DNA of 64,000 nt from Lonepinella sp042485795 (GCF_042485795.1 NZ_CP169368.1:1364001-1428000), one strand, 5' to 3'; shown: positions 34,252 to 41,637, numbered from the stretch's first letter. Numbers and translations: made by a program. Notes: generated by a model from the letters alone, not told the origin.

Positions 34252-34627
34252 AGCTCACCCCCATTAATGAAAACGGTTGAGAATAGCGAATAGGATTTAA
34301 CGCACTGGTTAAAGTGTTGGATTGTTTCATTTGATTGTTCTCTTTGGTGTTAGTTAGTAATGTACCGCCTTGAGTTAGGTGCGGTAAGGGTTCAACTACT
34401 GCCAAAGAACAGCCCCCCTTATTCGTGCGAATAATCGCCTTATTTCGGGGTGTAATCCTTACCGCAAATACGATACATTCGGGGCGGTGTTCGCCTGTTG
34501 AATGGTGAATTTGAGATAAAAAAATAGCACTTAAATAACGGTCGTGCTTTCCGTCTTTGGTTGTAGTGATTCCAATACTACCCCCATTTTCACGACTACG
34601 CAATAGCTCTACGAAAATTTTACGCAT
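34244..34627 (-). CDS. Element protein of unknown function (chain member)
   Basis: A 127-residue protein of unknown function. It has a basic, Gly-containing first half (SRENGGSIGITTTKDGKHDRYLS) and a Thr/Ser-rich second half. It begins in an ATGCGTAA junction preceded by TTAAGGGGGTGATTT, a near-perfect Shine-Dalgarno. An internal ATG (MKQSNTLTSALNP) with GTGATTT-type context could give a short second product. Confidence 0.5.
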   Translation of the reverse strand: MRKIFVELLRSRENGGSIGITTTKDGKHDRYLSAIFLSQIHHSTGEHRPECIVFAVRITPRNKAIIRTNKGGCSLAVVEPLPHLTQGGTLLTNTKENNQMKQSNTLTSALNPIRYSQPFSLMGVSYA

Positions 34628-35321
34628 AAATCACCCCCTTAATGTTGGATAAAGTGCGGTGTAAATGGTGTGAGTTTTTGACGTTCCAGCATTGCAACAA
34701 GCAATAATCTTTAGCGATTTTTGCCCGTGCCGTGCTTTCGCTGTCGGCTTGAATAACGATTCTTGCTTTTGGCAAGCGTTGAACAGTTAGGCTTGTGTTG
34801 CCTAAGTTTTGGCGGTGTATGCCTAGGAATAAATAGATCATGACTGATAACTCCACTTGTTGATATTGAGAGTTATCGCTTTGCTTTCCACGGCTTGGCG
34901 ATAACGTGCTACGGGGTGGAAAAACGGTTACAAGTGGTAAACCGCCAACGCCTAAGCGTTTCCCATAGCACGCTATCATTGAAAGAAAATTGCTAGGCTC
35001 AAATTTGAGCTTTGCAACTTCATTTGATAAAGTGCTAACCAGCTCAAAATTGAGCTTGTTATTTTCTTTAGGTGTGCGAATTTCACGAACAAAAAAAGCA
35101 CGGTTTAAAATTGGCGTGCTATCGTTCGCCACTTGTTTTTTTATAGGGTTTCCACGCCCGTTGCGAAAATAATAGGGAATTTCACCGCGGTTTGTCAATG
35201 ATTGGGCTTGTAATTTGTTTTTATTAAAACCCGATTTAATATAACAAATCAGAATAATGTGATTGATTTTGCCAGAAATAATGCTAATATTATTTCGGTT
35301 GTTACTTGATATATTTTTCAT
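34620..35321 (-). CDS. Ash-like / Icd-like satellite protein
   Basis: A 233-residue protein that seems to join two parts known from P4-like elements. The middle (MIACYGKRLGVGGLPLVTVFPPRS, near residue 115) is Ash-like, and the C-terminal part (LPKARIVIQADSESTARAKIAKDYCLL, near 185) resembles Icd-type host cell-division inhibitors. The first 110 residues are basic and of unknown role. It is the first gene of the coupled chain that leads to the primase. Two palindromes (34997-35010, 35042-35055) lie inside it. Confidence 0.6.
   Translation of the reverse strand: MKNISSNNRNNISIISGKINHIILICYIKSGFNKNKLQAQSLTNRGEIPYYFRNGRGNPIKKQVANDSTPILNRAFFVREIRTPKENNKLNFELVSTLSNEVAKLKFEPSNFLSMIACYGKRLGVGGLPLVTVFPPRSTLSPSRGKQSDNSQYQQVELSVMIYLFLGIHRQNLGNTSLTVQRLPKARIVIQADSESTARAKIAKDYCLLQCWNVKNSHHLHRTLSNIKGVIYA
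34997..35010. repeat. GCTCAAATTTGAGC palindrome, copy 1
   Basis: Perfect 14-bp palindrome in the Ash-like gene. Related copies: 35042-35055 (one change), 35967-35980 and 36240-36252. Confidence 0.5.
35042..35055. repeat. GCTCAAAATTGAGC palindrome, copy 2
   Basis: Near-perfect copy 45 bp from copy 1. Confidence 0.5.
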
Positions 35322-35371
35322 GTGTAACCTGACGCAATAGTAAAATAATGTAGTGAAAAATCTCCGCCCTA

Positions 35372-35399
35372 ACTGTGTATGGTTAGGGCTTTTTTTTGG
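35372..35399 (+). terminator. Hairpin with T run on the plus strand, in the leader of the Ash-like gene
   Basis: GCCCTAAC-loop-GTTAGGGC followed by eight T on the plus strand. No plus-strand gene precedes it, so it may end an antisense or small RNA, or act as a structured leader for the minus-strand operon. Confidence 0.5.
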
Positions 35400-35417
35400 T
35401 TAAATTTCCCGCACCGT

Positions 35418-35433
35418 TTCCTAAATTTAGGAA
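35418..35433. promoter_or_regulatory. Palindrome between antirepressor and Ash-like gene
   Basis: TTCCTAAATTTAGGAA is a perfect 16-bp palindrome in the 114-bp gap between the two genes. It is a plausible operator; the binding protein is unknown. Confidence 0.4.
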
Positions 35434-35435
35434 GT

Positions 35436-36155
35436 CTATTCAGTAAAATGTGTCGCCAACATTTCCGCCAACTTCTCTTTGCGGTGGTGGAAGTTGCTGA
35501 TATTCATATCCAACAAAACTAAATCCGCTTGCTCTAAATATTCCAATTTAGCCAACTGCTCAGCGGTTAATGTATCTCTAATATCACCGCTAATACTGTG
35601 AGCCTGTTTCCAGTGCTGAACACTCATACCTAGCACAATGCTTACTATCATGTTGCTTTCGTTGGTGTAGTGGTGTTTCTCTGTGGTTTTACCTAAACGC
35701 TCTCTATTTCGCTCTAGGGCGTTACATAACCGCTTGAATGGGGTTTTCACTGCATTGCGGTCTATTTGCCATTGTGAGCGGTATTCCTTAATGATTTCGG
35801 GTGCAATCTCTGCCAGTCTTTCTTCGCATTGGATAAAATAACGCCGTGCCAGTTTTCCTTGTCGATTGCTTGCCGTCATCGTTAATTCTTTAGCGGTGGA
35901 TATGGTGAGCAAGTAGTTTTTTTGTTTTCGTCCACGTGTTTCTTGATTTTGGGCTAAATCTTTTTTACTCAAATTTGAGTAAAATAAATCTTTGCCTTGT
36001 TTAAATCCGTATTCTTTAATATTTCGGGTTATCCAGTCATTAAAGCGTGTTTTAATCTCTAAGAATAGCCATAAGTCATGAGCATTAATAAGTTGTTGTT
36101 TAATGCCTTGATTAAAATTAGTGTGTAGTGGTAATAGTGTTGTTAAATCGTTCAT
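35436..36155 (-). CDS. AntA/AntB-type antirepressor
   Basis: A 239-residue protein. The N-terminal ANT-type domain (residues about 17-110: QQLINAHDLWLFLEIKTRFNDWITRNIKEYGFKQGKDLFY ... YLLTISTAKELTMTASNRQGKLARRYFIQCEE) is typical of phage antirepressors that relieve repressor binding. The C-terminal half is helical and of unknown role. A 22-bp palindrome (35963-35984) lies within it. Confidence 0.85.
   Translation of the reverse strand: MNDLTTLLPLHTNFNQGIKQQLINAHDLWLFLEIKTRFNDWITRNIKEYGFKQGKDLFYSNLSKKDLAQNQETRGRKQKNYLLTISTAKELTMTASNRQGKLARRYFIQCEERLAEIAPEIIKEYRSQWQIDRNAVKTPFKRLCNALERNRERLGKTTEKHHYTNESNMIVSIVLGMSVQHWKQAHSISGDIRDTLTAEQLAKLEYLEQADLVLLDMNISNFHHRKEKLAEMLATHFTE
35963..35984. repeat. 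Extended ACTCAAATTTGAGT palindrome, copy 3
   Basis: Perfect 22-bp palindrome, with TTTT and AAAA beyond the core, inside the antirepressor gene. Confidence 0.5.
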
Positions 36156-36239
36156 GTGTCGTTACCTTGTTTAATTTTTCCGCACCGCTTGGCAGTTTTG
36201 CCATGTGGTCTGTATGTAATATTTTGTAGTAGTTTAGTA

Positions 36240-36252
36240 GCTCAATTTGAGC
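36240..36252. repeat. GCTCAATTTGAGC palindrome, copy 4
   Basis: 13-bp palindrome in the 237-bp gap upstream of the antirepressor, where a promoter is expected. No gene is seen in 36156-36392. Confidence 0.5.
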
Positions 36253-36392
36253 CGCTAAAATCCTTGTTAATCATTTCCACCAGTTTTTGATTGACTATCT
36301 AACTGTAGTTTTCTGTAGTCGTTTTTAATTGAATGATTTCAACATTTATCAACATTTTTATGTTTTTCACGCGCGCGTACTGCTGACAAAAT

Positions 36393-36752
36393 TCAGGTTT
36401 TTTCAGGTCGGTATGGTGTCGGCTCGTATTCGCCTTTCTCCACGTTCTCCACGTGTTCAGCAAGGTTTGTTAGTCGGTTAATGAAATACATTGCCCCATT
36501 TCTAAACGCCTTATAGCGTGCGTTCTGCTCGCCTGTGAGTGTCATTCCACCAGCTTTTAAATCTTTGAATAAATCAATCCCCTTTTGTAGTCGGTCGGCT
36601 AATTCTTCCGATTCCTTGGCTAATGCTTTCTTGAAGCCGTAGTGTTCTGGAAATTCATTTTTGCAGCGTTCCACCGCAATTTTATCCAGTTCAAAACTGC
36701 GGGTGGTTTGTGGATAGGTTTTGTATTTTGGTGTTAATTTTTTTAACGTCAT
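36393..36752 (-). CDS. Element protein of unknown function
   Basis: A 119-residue basic, helical protein (LDKIAVERCKNEFPEHYGFKKALAKESEELADRLQKGIDLFKDL and NRLTNLAEHVENVEKGEYEP). No family recognised. CGGAGATT lies 6 bp before the ATG. It follows the winged-helix-like gene by 39 bp. Confidence 0.65.
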   Translation of the reverse strand: MTLKKLTPKYKTYPQTTRSFELDKIAVERCKNEFPEHYGFKKALAKESEELADRLQKGIDLFKDLKAGGMTLTGEQNARYKAFRNGAMYFINRLTNLAEHVENVEKGEYEPTPYRPEKT

Positions 36753-36791
36753 TTTTTTAATCTCCGTTAATGGTTGTTGCTGGTGGTCCTA

Positions 36792-37160
36792 TCATTCACT
36801 AAATGCCATTTCGCCAGCATAGGGGAACGGATCAAGCCATATTTCTTTAAATGCCTGCGTGTAGGGTTCTTCACCACGTAATACAGCTTTACTTTCCACG
36901 AATTTAAGCAATTTTTCTGCCGTCGCACGGTTAGGGACTGAATAGCGATAATATTGCCCCATACCGTCCGCTGTGTTTTCCCAGTTACGGGCGAATTTAA
37001 CATCTATTAATTTCTCAATTTTGTTTACTTCATTGCGTCCGCTGGTGATGTGTTGATTTATGGCTAATTCAAGTTCAGAAATTCCATGCGGATTAATTAA
37101 TAACTGAATGCCTATGCGTTCTAGTCGGTCTGGTCGTTTGTCTGGTCTCATATCTTTCAC
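36792..37160 (-). CDS. Element protein with winged-helix-like N-terminus
   Basis: A 122-residue protein. Residues 12-75 (RLERIGIQLLINPHGISELELAINQHITSGRNEVNKIEKLIDVKFARNWENTADGMGQYYRYSV) look like a small winged-helix DNA-binding domain, an inference from pattern only. A helix and an acidic tail follow. It is co-directional with the AlpA-type gene 32 bp upstream. Internal ATG starts are possible. Confidence 0.6.
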   Translation of the reverse strand: MKDMRPDKRPDRLERIGIQLLINPHGISELELAINQHITSGRNEVNKIEKLIDVKFARNWENTADGMGQYYRYSVPNRATAEKLLKFVESKAVLRGEEPYTQAFKEIWLDPFPYAGEMAFSE

Positions 37161-37192
37161 CTATAAAGTAGTAACAATGAATGCTTAGTATA

Positions 37193-37393
37193 TTAAGCGT
37201 TAATGTAGGCTTGAACGTCTGCTAAACGCCAACGAACAGCACGATCGCCAATTTTCTTCGGTTGTGGGAATTTGCCAGATTTAGCGAATTTGTAGATAGT
37301 GGTAGAAGATAAGCCAGTCATTGCCGTAACGTCTTTTAGGGTCAATAGCTGCTTTGTAGGTTGGTTAGTTTCTTGAATGCTTTCTGTTGTCAT
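37193..37393 (-). CDS. AlpA-family regulator
   Basis: A 66-residue MerR-like/AlpA helix-turn-helix protein (LLTLKDVTAMTGLSSTTIYKFAKSGKFPQPKKIGDRAVRWRLADVQAYINA). In P4 and related elements such proteins (Vis, AlpA) control late expression or act as excisionases. The ATG at 37393, with GGCGGAA before it, is chosen over a longer frame. A palindrome upstream at 37486-37496 may be its operator. Confidence 0.88.
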   Translation of the reverse strand: MTTESIQETNQPTKQLLTLKDVTAMTGLSSTTIYKFAKSGKFPQPKKIGDRAVRWRLADVQAYINA

Positions 37394-37485
37394 AATTTCC
37401 GCCTTTTGGTTTTGAACAAAATTAAAGTGCGGTGTAATTAAATAACAATTTTTAAGTAATCGGGGAAAAGTGAATAAATGAACTC

Positions 37486-37496
37486 GTTCACTGAAC
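37486..37496. promoter_or_regulatory. GTTCACTGAAC palindrome upstream of the AlpA-type gene
   Basis: GTTCA-C-TGAAC with extra GAAC half-sites on both sides (ATGAACTC before, AAATGAAC after), in the 170-bp gap between two genes. Confidence 0.4.
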
Positions 37497-37539
37497 AAAT
37501 GAACTATTTAATAGCGTTTTTGAACAATTAGAAAGGAAT

Positions 37540-37567
37540 AAAAAAAGCGACCTTTTACGGTCGCTAA
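37540..37567 (-). terminator. Terminator after the 229-residue element gene
   Basis: On the minus strand AGCGACC-GTAAAA-GGTCGCT is followed by TTTTTT. It overlaps the stop codon and separates this gene from the AlpA-type gene. Confidence 0.8.
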
Positions 37568-38253
37568 ACTCTATTCATGTATTTTTGAATAGTCACCTTT
37601 GACGGTATCTGCTCACCTTTATTTTTTGCGGTTAGAATTGTGTGTAATTCGCTGTACGTTGGTATGCGTCCGTCTTTCTGTAATTCGGGACTTGCTTTAA
37701 TCAGTAAATTGATAAAGTGAGCCAATTTTTCTTCATTGGTTGATAGCGGTAAATCTCCGTTATATTCTACATTATCCACCGCACTTTGTTTTGTGGTGGT
37801 GCTTTGAATATCGGCTAATTGCTGTTCTAATTCGGCTATGCGTTCGTTAGCCTGTTGTAATTGGTCGTCCCCTTGTTCGCTAGTGATCTCACTAGAATTA
37901 AATTCTCTATACTCTGGAATATCCCACTTGTAACCGTGGTAAGTTGCCCATTTTTTTGCATCTTTAGAATGAATTTTAAAAACTTCCTGCTCGTTGTCTC
38001 CGTAACAATCTAAATATTTAATATCAACTTTTGAGTGGCTTAACTTATTTTTTCTTACATCTTCTCGTAATTGTTCAAGCGGATAACTATAAACACTATA
38101 ATTTTCAAGTCTGCTAGCCGTATGTCTCGGATCTAAATTAGAAGAAATACATATAACTTCATATTCATTAAAAAACTCTACAAGACTCAGAGATTTTTTA
38201 GTTTCGTCATCTAAATAACAATAATCTTCAAATTTAGGTAATGCCATAATCAC
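37564..38253 (-). CDS. Element protein of unknown function with coiled coil
   Basis: A 229-residue protein. An acidic, aromatic N-terminal domain (residues 1-125) is followed by a coiled coil (DQLQQANERIAELEQQLADIQ) and a C-terminal basic part (PTYSELHTILTAKNKGEQIPSKVTIQKYMNRV). Its own promoter region and terminator set it apart from the other element genes. It lies between the second iteron cluster and the AlpA-type gene; a regulator of replication or immunity is possible. The start may be the third codon. Confidence 0.65.
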   Translation of the reverse strand: MIMALPKFEDYCYLDDETKKSLSLVEFFNEYEVICISSNLDPRHTASRLENYSVYSYPLEQLREDVRKNKLSHSKVDIKYLDCYGDNEQEVFKIHSKDAKKWATYHGYKWDIPEYREFNSSEITSEQGDDQLQQANERIAELEQQLADIQSTTTKQSAVDNVEYNGDLPLSTNEEKLAHFINLLIKASPELQKDGRIPTYSELHTILTAKNKGEQIPSKVTIQKYMNRV

Positions 38254-38405
38254 GCCCCTATACGCTCCCTATTTGGTAAAAGTGCGACAAAATGAAATAG
38301 GGTTCACTCTTTCGGGTCGGGTAATTAATCCGCACCTAGTCGCACTTATATTCATTGCGTAGTAATACGCTGTTTAATTCTGTCTTATTTTAAATCAAAT
38401 TTAGA

Positions 38406-38424
38406 TACAGTGAAATACTGTATA
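38406..38424. promoter_or_regulatory. ATACAGT-N5-ACTGTAT inverted repeat
   Basis: Perfect 7-bp arms with a 5-bp spacer, about 155 bp upstream of the 229-residue gene. TACTGTATAAA recurs at 29610-29621 and 29843-29853 near the other iteron cluster. Confidence 0.45.
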
Positions 38425-38838
38425 AAGGGGTTTTGTTGTGATTATTTTTATATTCCTGTTGGTGGAATCTGTGGTGCCTGTTTATTTTTTAATTTGTTAG
38501 GGGTATCCAATTTTTGCGGATACCCTAATTCTTTTTGTTTTAAGGTAAGCTAATGTGAAGTTTTGTGAGGTTGTCTAATTGTACTTTCGCCGTATAAAAA
38601 TGCCTAGAAAAACTGGAATAGCGATTAAATGAAGTTCCAATGGCGGTATTTGAACCTTTTCATCTGAACTTTTTACCCACCCCATGGGGCTTTGTTTTAT
38701 ACATTCCCTAAAAATCAGCAGCTTTAAAATTTAAGTAGTCATTAAAACGCTAGAAATTATCTATATAACTAAAAGTTATTGATAATTTTGTATGCTATAT
38801 AATCTGATATAGCATTATTTTTGTGCTTTAATTTAGAT

Positions 38839-38946
38839 TTATCCCCGTATCCCCGTCTTATCCCCGTCCTTATCCCCTTTTTATATCTCTTTCTTTTCTA
38901 AAAGAAAAATAGATATAAATAAGGTAAAACGGGGATAAGGGGATAA
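38839..38946. repeat. Proximal iteron cluster with AT-rich hairpin, candidate origin
   Basis: Four (T/G)TATCCCC copies (CCCC at 38843, 38851, 38862, 38874), then a long AT-rich inverted repeat (TTATATCT ... AGATATAA), then ACGGGGATAA (38929) and GGGGATAA (38939) in the other orientation. The order copies-AT hairpin-inverted copies is the same as at 29668-29786. It is in an 823-bp gap without genes (38254-39076). Confidence 0.7.
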
Positions 38947-39076
38947 AAAATGAAAAAAAACATTATAAAATAGGATAGTAAGGGAAATTAATTTTTTATA
39001 TTAAAATGGAATATAAAGCCAGATTTAAATAAAAAACTGGCTAGGGTTAGGTTGTTGGCTTTGGTGGTGGAAGTGA

Positions 39077-40324
39077 TTAGCCTGTTATCATTCCGCACTG
39101 CTCGCAATAGTCGCCCCATTGTTGCAATGCTTGCTTGCGTTCGTCTAAATATTCGTAACGGTCATAAATTGCCTGTATCTTGCCTTTCCCTGTAGATAGG
39201 TGAGCTAGTGCCAATTCTGCCACCACCACATCAACGCCAATTTGAGTTAAATAAGTCCTAAAGATTGAGCGTAAGCCATGGGCGTTTTGTCTGCCTTGTA
39301 GGTCTGTTCCTTGTAATATTTCCTTTAATGCTTTGGCGACGCTTTCACGGCTCATGGGTGCGGTTCTGTTGCGTACTTTGGCAAAGATAAAAGCACTCGT
39401 GCCGTTAATCTGTTTAATCGTTTCTAGTTGCCGTTTCGCTTGCGTAGATAAGGGGATAATGTGATCTCGTGGTTGCTCTTTTAATTTCCGTGTCTGTTTC
39501 AGTACATAACTAGGAACTATTAATAATTCATTATCAATAAACCGCCATTCTAGCTTGGTAACTTCCCCCTGCCTTAAACCAGTGAGCAAGCTCAAATTGA
39601 AAGCGTAGAACGTGTTAGGCTCAATTCTGTGAGCTGTGTAGGCGTTATTCATTAAGTCTATTAGCTTAGGTAATTCATAAGGCATAATGCTAGGGTGGTT
39701 CTTTGCTATCGGGGTAATAAAATCATCTTTGGCTATGTTGCAATTATGAAATTCTATAACGCCTAACTTTATGCCGTAATCCATGGTGCTTTTAATAAGT
39801 CGGTGTAATTTGTCTAACGTATTGCCAGCCCCTATTTTTTGATATAGCTCAAGCAAAATTCTAGGCTTAATATCCGCCAGCGGTAAATCACCGATAAAGG
39901 GTAGTACGTGCTTTTCTAATCTCTGCCAGTTCTTCGCTATAGTATCGGGGTTGCTTGCTTTGCTAGGGTAAACATCATTAAACCACTTTGAACAGATTAT
40001 TTTAAAAGTATTCTCTGCCTTTCTTATTTCTGCTAGCTCTTGTTCCTTGCGGTATTCTAAAGGGTCGATATTTTCCGCCAGCAACGCCAGAAATTCATCA
40101 CGCTGTTTACGTGCTTGCTGTAGTGATACTTCGGGGAAATTACCTAAACTAACTTCATTTTCTTTTTTGGTTATTGGTCGTTTGTATCTCATACGCCAAT
40201 TTTTAACGCCATTATTTTTTATCAGTAAAAATAATCCGCCACCGTCTGAAAGTTTATAATTTTTATCCTTTGGCTTTGTGTTAATAACTTCGGTATTAGT
40301 TAAAGGTTTAGTTAATCGTGCCAT
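39077..40324 (-). CDS. int: Tyrosine integrase of the P4 type
   Basis: A 415-residue site-specific recombinase. An N-terminal DUF4102 domain (PLTNTEVINTKPKDKNYKLSDGGGLFLLI, RMRYKRPITKKENEVSLGNFPEVSLQQAR) is followed by the core-binding and catalytic domains, with Arg in LLTGLRQGEVTKLEW, HGLRSIFRTYL, a His in LAHLS, and the nucleophile Tyr in IYDRYEYLDERK. It lies 295 bp from the tRNA it uses, as is normal. Confidence 0.95.
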   Translation of the reverse strand: MARLTKPLTNTEVINTKPKDKNYKLSDGGGLFLLIKNNGVKNWRMRYKRPITKKENEVSLGNFPEVSLQQARKQRDEFLALLAENIDPLEYRKEQELAEIRKAENTFKIICSKWFNDVYPSKASNPDTIAKNWQRLEKHVLPFIGDLPLADIKPRILLELYQKIGAGNTLDKLHRLIKSTMDYGIKLGVIEFHNCNIAKDDFITPIAKNHPSIMPYELPKLIDLMNNAYTAHRIEPNTFYAFNLSLLTGLRQGEVTKLEWRFIDNELLIVPSYVLKQTRKLKEQPRDHIIPLSTQAKRQLETIKQINGTSAFIFAKVRNRTAPMSRESVAKALKEILQGTDLQGRQNAHGLRSIFRTYLTQIGVDVVVAELALAHLSTGKGKIQAIYDRYEYLDERKQALQQWGDYCEQCGMITG

Positions 40325-40386
40325 TTGCTCAAAATCTCAAAAAATAAATAACCGTTCAAGCCTTATACTAAAAGGCTCTAGGAAAA

Positions 40387-40452
40387 AATAAGGGTACAAA
40401 ATTACTATTTTTTCTGTACCCTTAAACTTGTACCCTTATTTGTACCCTTATT
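40387..40452. repeat. TTGTACCCTTATT repeats beside int (possible arm sites)
   Basis: One inverted copy (40387-40400), one variant direct copy TGTACCCTTAAA (40415-40426) and two direct copies (40428-40440, 40440-40452). Two more copies are at the far end of the element (29435-29460). Confidence 0.55.
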
Positions 40453-40578
40453 ATTTGCGGTTGTCAACGTAAGGCAAAACGCTAACGCATAAGAATACGA
40501 AAGAACATCATTAAGGTGTAAAGCCTTGCGGTATCAGGTTTCGCCCGTCTTAAAAGTAAGATAAAATAACAAAACGTA

Positions 40579-40644
40579 AGACGAAAAAAAACCACGTAAC
40601 AACGTGGTTTCTTGTAATTTGGTGCCAGTGGTCGGACTCGAACC
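40579..40644. repeat. Proximal attachment repeat (tRNA 3' end plus terminator)
   Basis: 66 bp shared with 29311-29374 apart from two bases. It covers the T-arm, acceptor strand and CCA of tRNA-Leu and the terminator after it. Confidence 0.85.
40584..40611 (-). terminator. tRNA-Leu terminator
   Basis: AAACCACGT-TGTT-ACGTGGTTT followed by TTTTT on the minus strand; duplicated at 29316-29343. Confidence 0.8.
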
Positions 40645-40706
40645 GACACGCTTTTAAGGGCGGCGGATTTTGAATCCGCTGCGTCTACCGATTTCGCCAC
40701 ACTGGC
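40620..40706 (-). tRNA. tRNA-Leu (anticodon CAA)
   Basis: An 87-nt class II tRNA. Acceptor strands GCCAGTG and CACTGGC pair, the D-loop region is GGCGAAATCGGTAGACGC, the anticodon loop TTCAAAA gives CAA, a long variable arm (CCGCCCTTAAAAGCGTG) marks a leucine tRNA, and the T-arm is GTCGGTTCGAGTCCGAC. CCA is encoded. It is the integration site of the element and is rebuilt intact. Confidence 0.95.
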
Positions 40707-40933
40707 AAGCAGTAAATCTTGTGTTGCATTATACGGTTATCTAATATGGTTGCAAGTATAAATTGTTGATTTATGCTTATTTGCTTTAAATTTCATCAAT
40801 TATAAGATGATTTTTTGTAAGTTTGATTGCCTAGCTGAGCTATCTAAAATCAGTCAAATTTTGAAAATATTGCTATCAATCAGTGTTATATATTTTATAG
40901 CTTAACCTTCTTTGCGTCAGAGTATTTGTTAAA

Positions 40934-41623
40934 TTAATCTTGTGGAACAGATTTCTTTTCCAGAATATTATTCTCATCTAGTATTTGCAGGCGTGCAATA
41001 GCATTACGATAAGATATTTCTAAACTCTCACGGCTTGTTGCTAATACACCTTGATCGACTAAGAAACCGTCATTTACATCGTAAACCCAACCATGTAAAG
41101 AAAGTTTAGCACCACGAGCCCAAGCAGATTGAACAATAGAAGAACGACCAAGATTATAGACTTGTTCTGCTACGTTGATTTTAGTTAACATATCAGCTCT
41201 TTTTTCGGGAGAAATATTACCAAGCAAATGGCTGTGTTTGAACCAGATATCACGAATATGTAATAACCAGTTATTGATTAACCCGAGATCTTGATTGGTC
41301 ATCGCTGCATTAATACCACCACAGTTGGTATGTCCACAGATGATAATATGTTCAATATTTAATACATCCACTGCATATTGCACCACAGAAAGGCAGTTGA
41401 GATCGGTATGAATAACCTGATTTGCTACATTACGATGTACAAACAATTCGCCTGGTTCTAAATTCGTCAGTTTTTCTGCAGGAACACGACTATCGGAACA
41501 GCCTATCCATAAATAATGTGGGGTTTGATGTTCGGCGAGTTCTTTGAAATAAAGTGAATTTTCTTCTTTCATTCGCAATGCCCAACTGTGGTTATTGGCG
41601 AATAATTGCTCAATACGTTTCAT
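40934..41623 (-). CDS. can: Beta-carbonic anhydrase
   Basis: A 229-residue zinc enzyme interconverting CO2 and bicarbonate. With the second of two ATGs as start, Cys42-Asp44-Arg46 (WIGCSDSRVPAE) and the His98/Cys101 zinc ligands (ICGHTNC) fall at the H. influenzae HICA positions. Trp39, part of that enzyme's non-catalytic bicarbonate pocket, is kept, so allosteric inhibition is likely. It is the last gene of the yciU-queF-ppnN-can run. Confidence 0.95.
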   Translation of the reverse strand: MKRIEQLFANNHSWALRMKEENSLYFKELAEHQTPHYLWIGCSDSRVPAEKLTNLEPGELFVHRNVANQVIHTDLNCLSVVQYAVDVLNIEHIIICGHTNCGGINAAMTNQDLGLINNWLLHIRDIWFKHSHLLGNISPEKRADMLTKINVAEQVYNLGRSSIVQSAWARGAKLSLHGWVYDVNDGFLVDQGVLATSRESLEISYRNAIARLQILDENNILEKKSVPQD

Positions 41624-41637
41624 CATTTTTTGGCTTC

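Larger units (their letters stand above)
29311..40644. mobile_element. Integrated P4-type satellite-like element at tRNA-Leu(CAA)
   Basis: About 11.3 kb bounded by a 64-66 bp direct repeat that contains the tRNA-Leu 3' end and its terminator. Contents: tyrosine integrase next to the intact tRNA, AlpA-type regulator, AntA/AntB antirepressor, Ash/Icd-like protein, chain of small coupled genes, D5/P4-type primase-helicase and HigBA. Every gene is on the minus strand. No capsid, tail, terminase, lysis or conjugation genes are seen. The contents fit a P4-like satellite or small integrative replicon of Pasteurellaceae. Host genes on both sides (sspB, can) are intact. Confidence 0.85.

Noticed and set aside
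36767..37003. 78-codon minus-strand frame
   Set aside because: Overlaps the better-supported 122-residue gene in another frame and lacks its own ribosome site.
38406..38424. LexA (SOS) box
   Set aside because: The arms read CAGT...ACTG, the reverse order of the CTG-N10-CAG LexA box, and the spacing is wrong.
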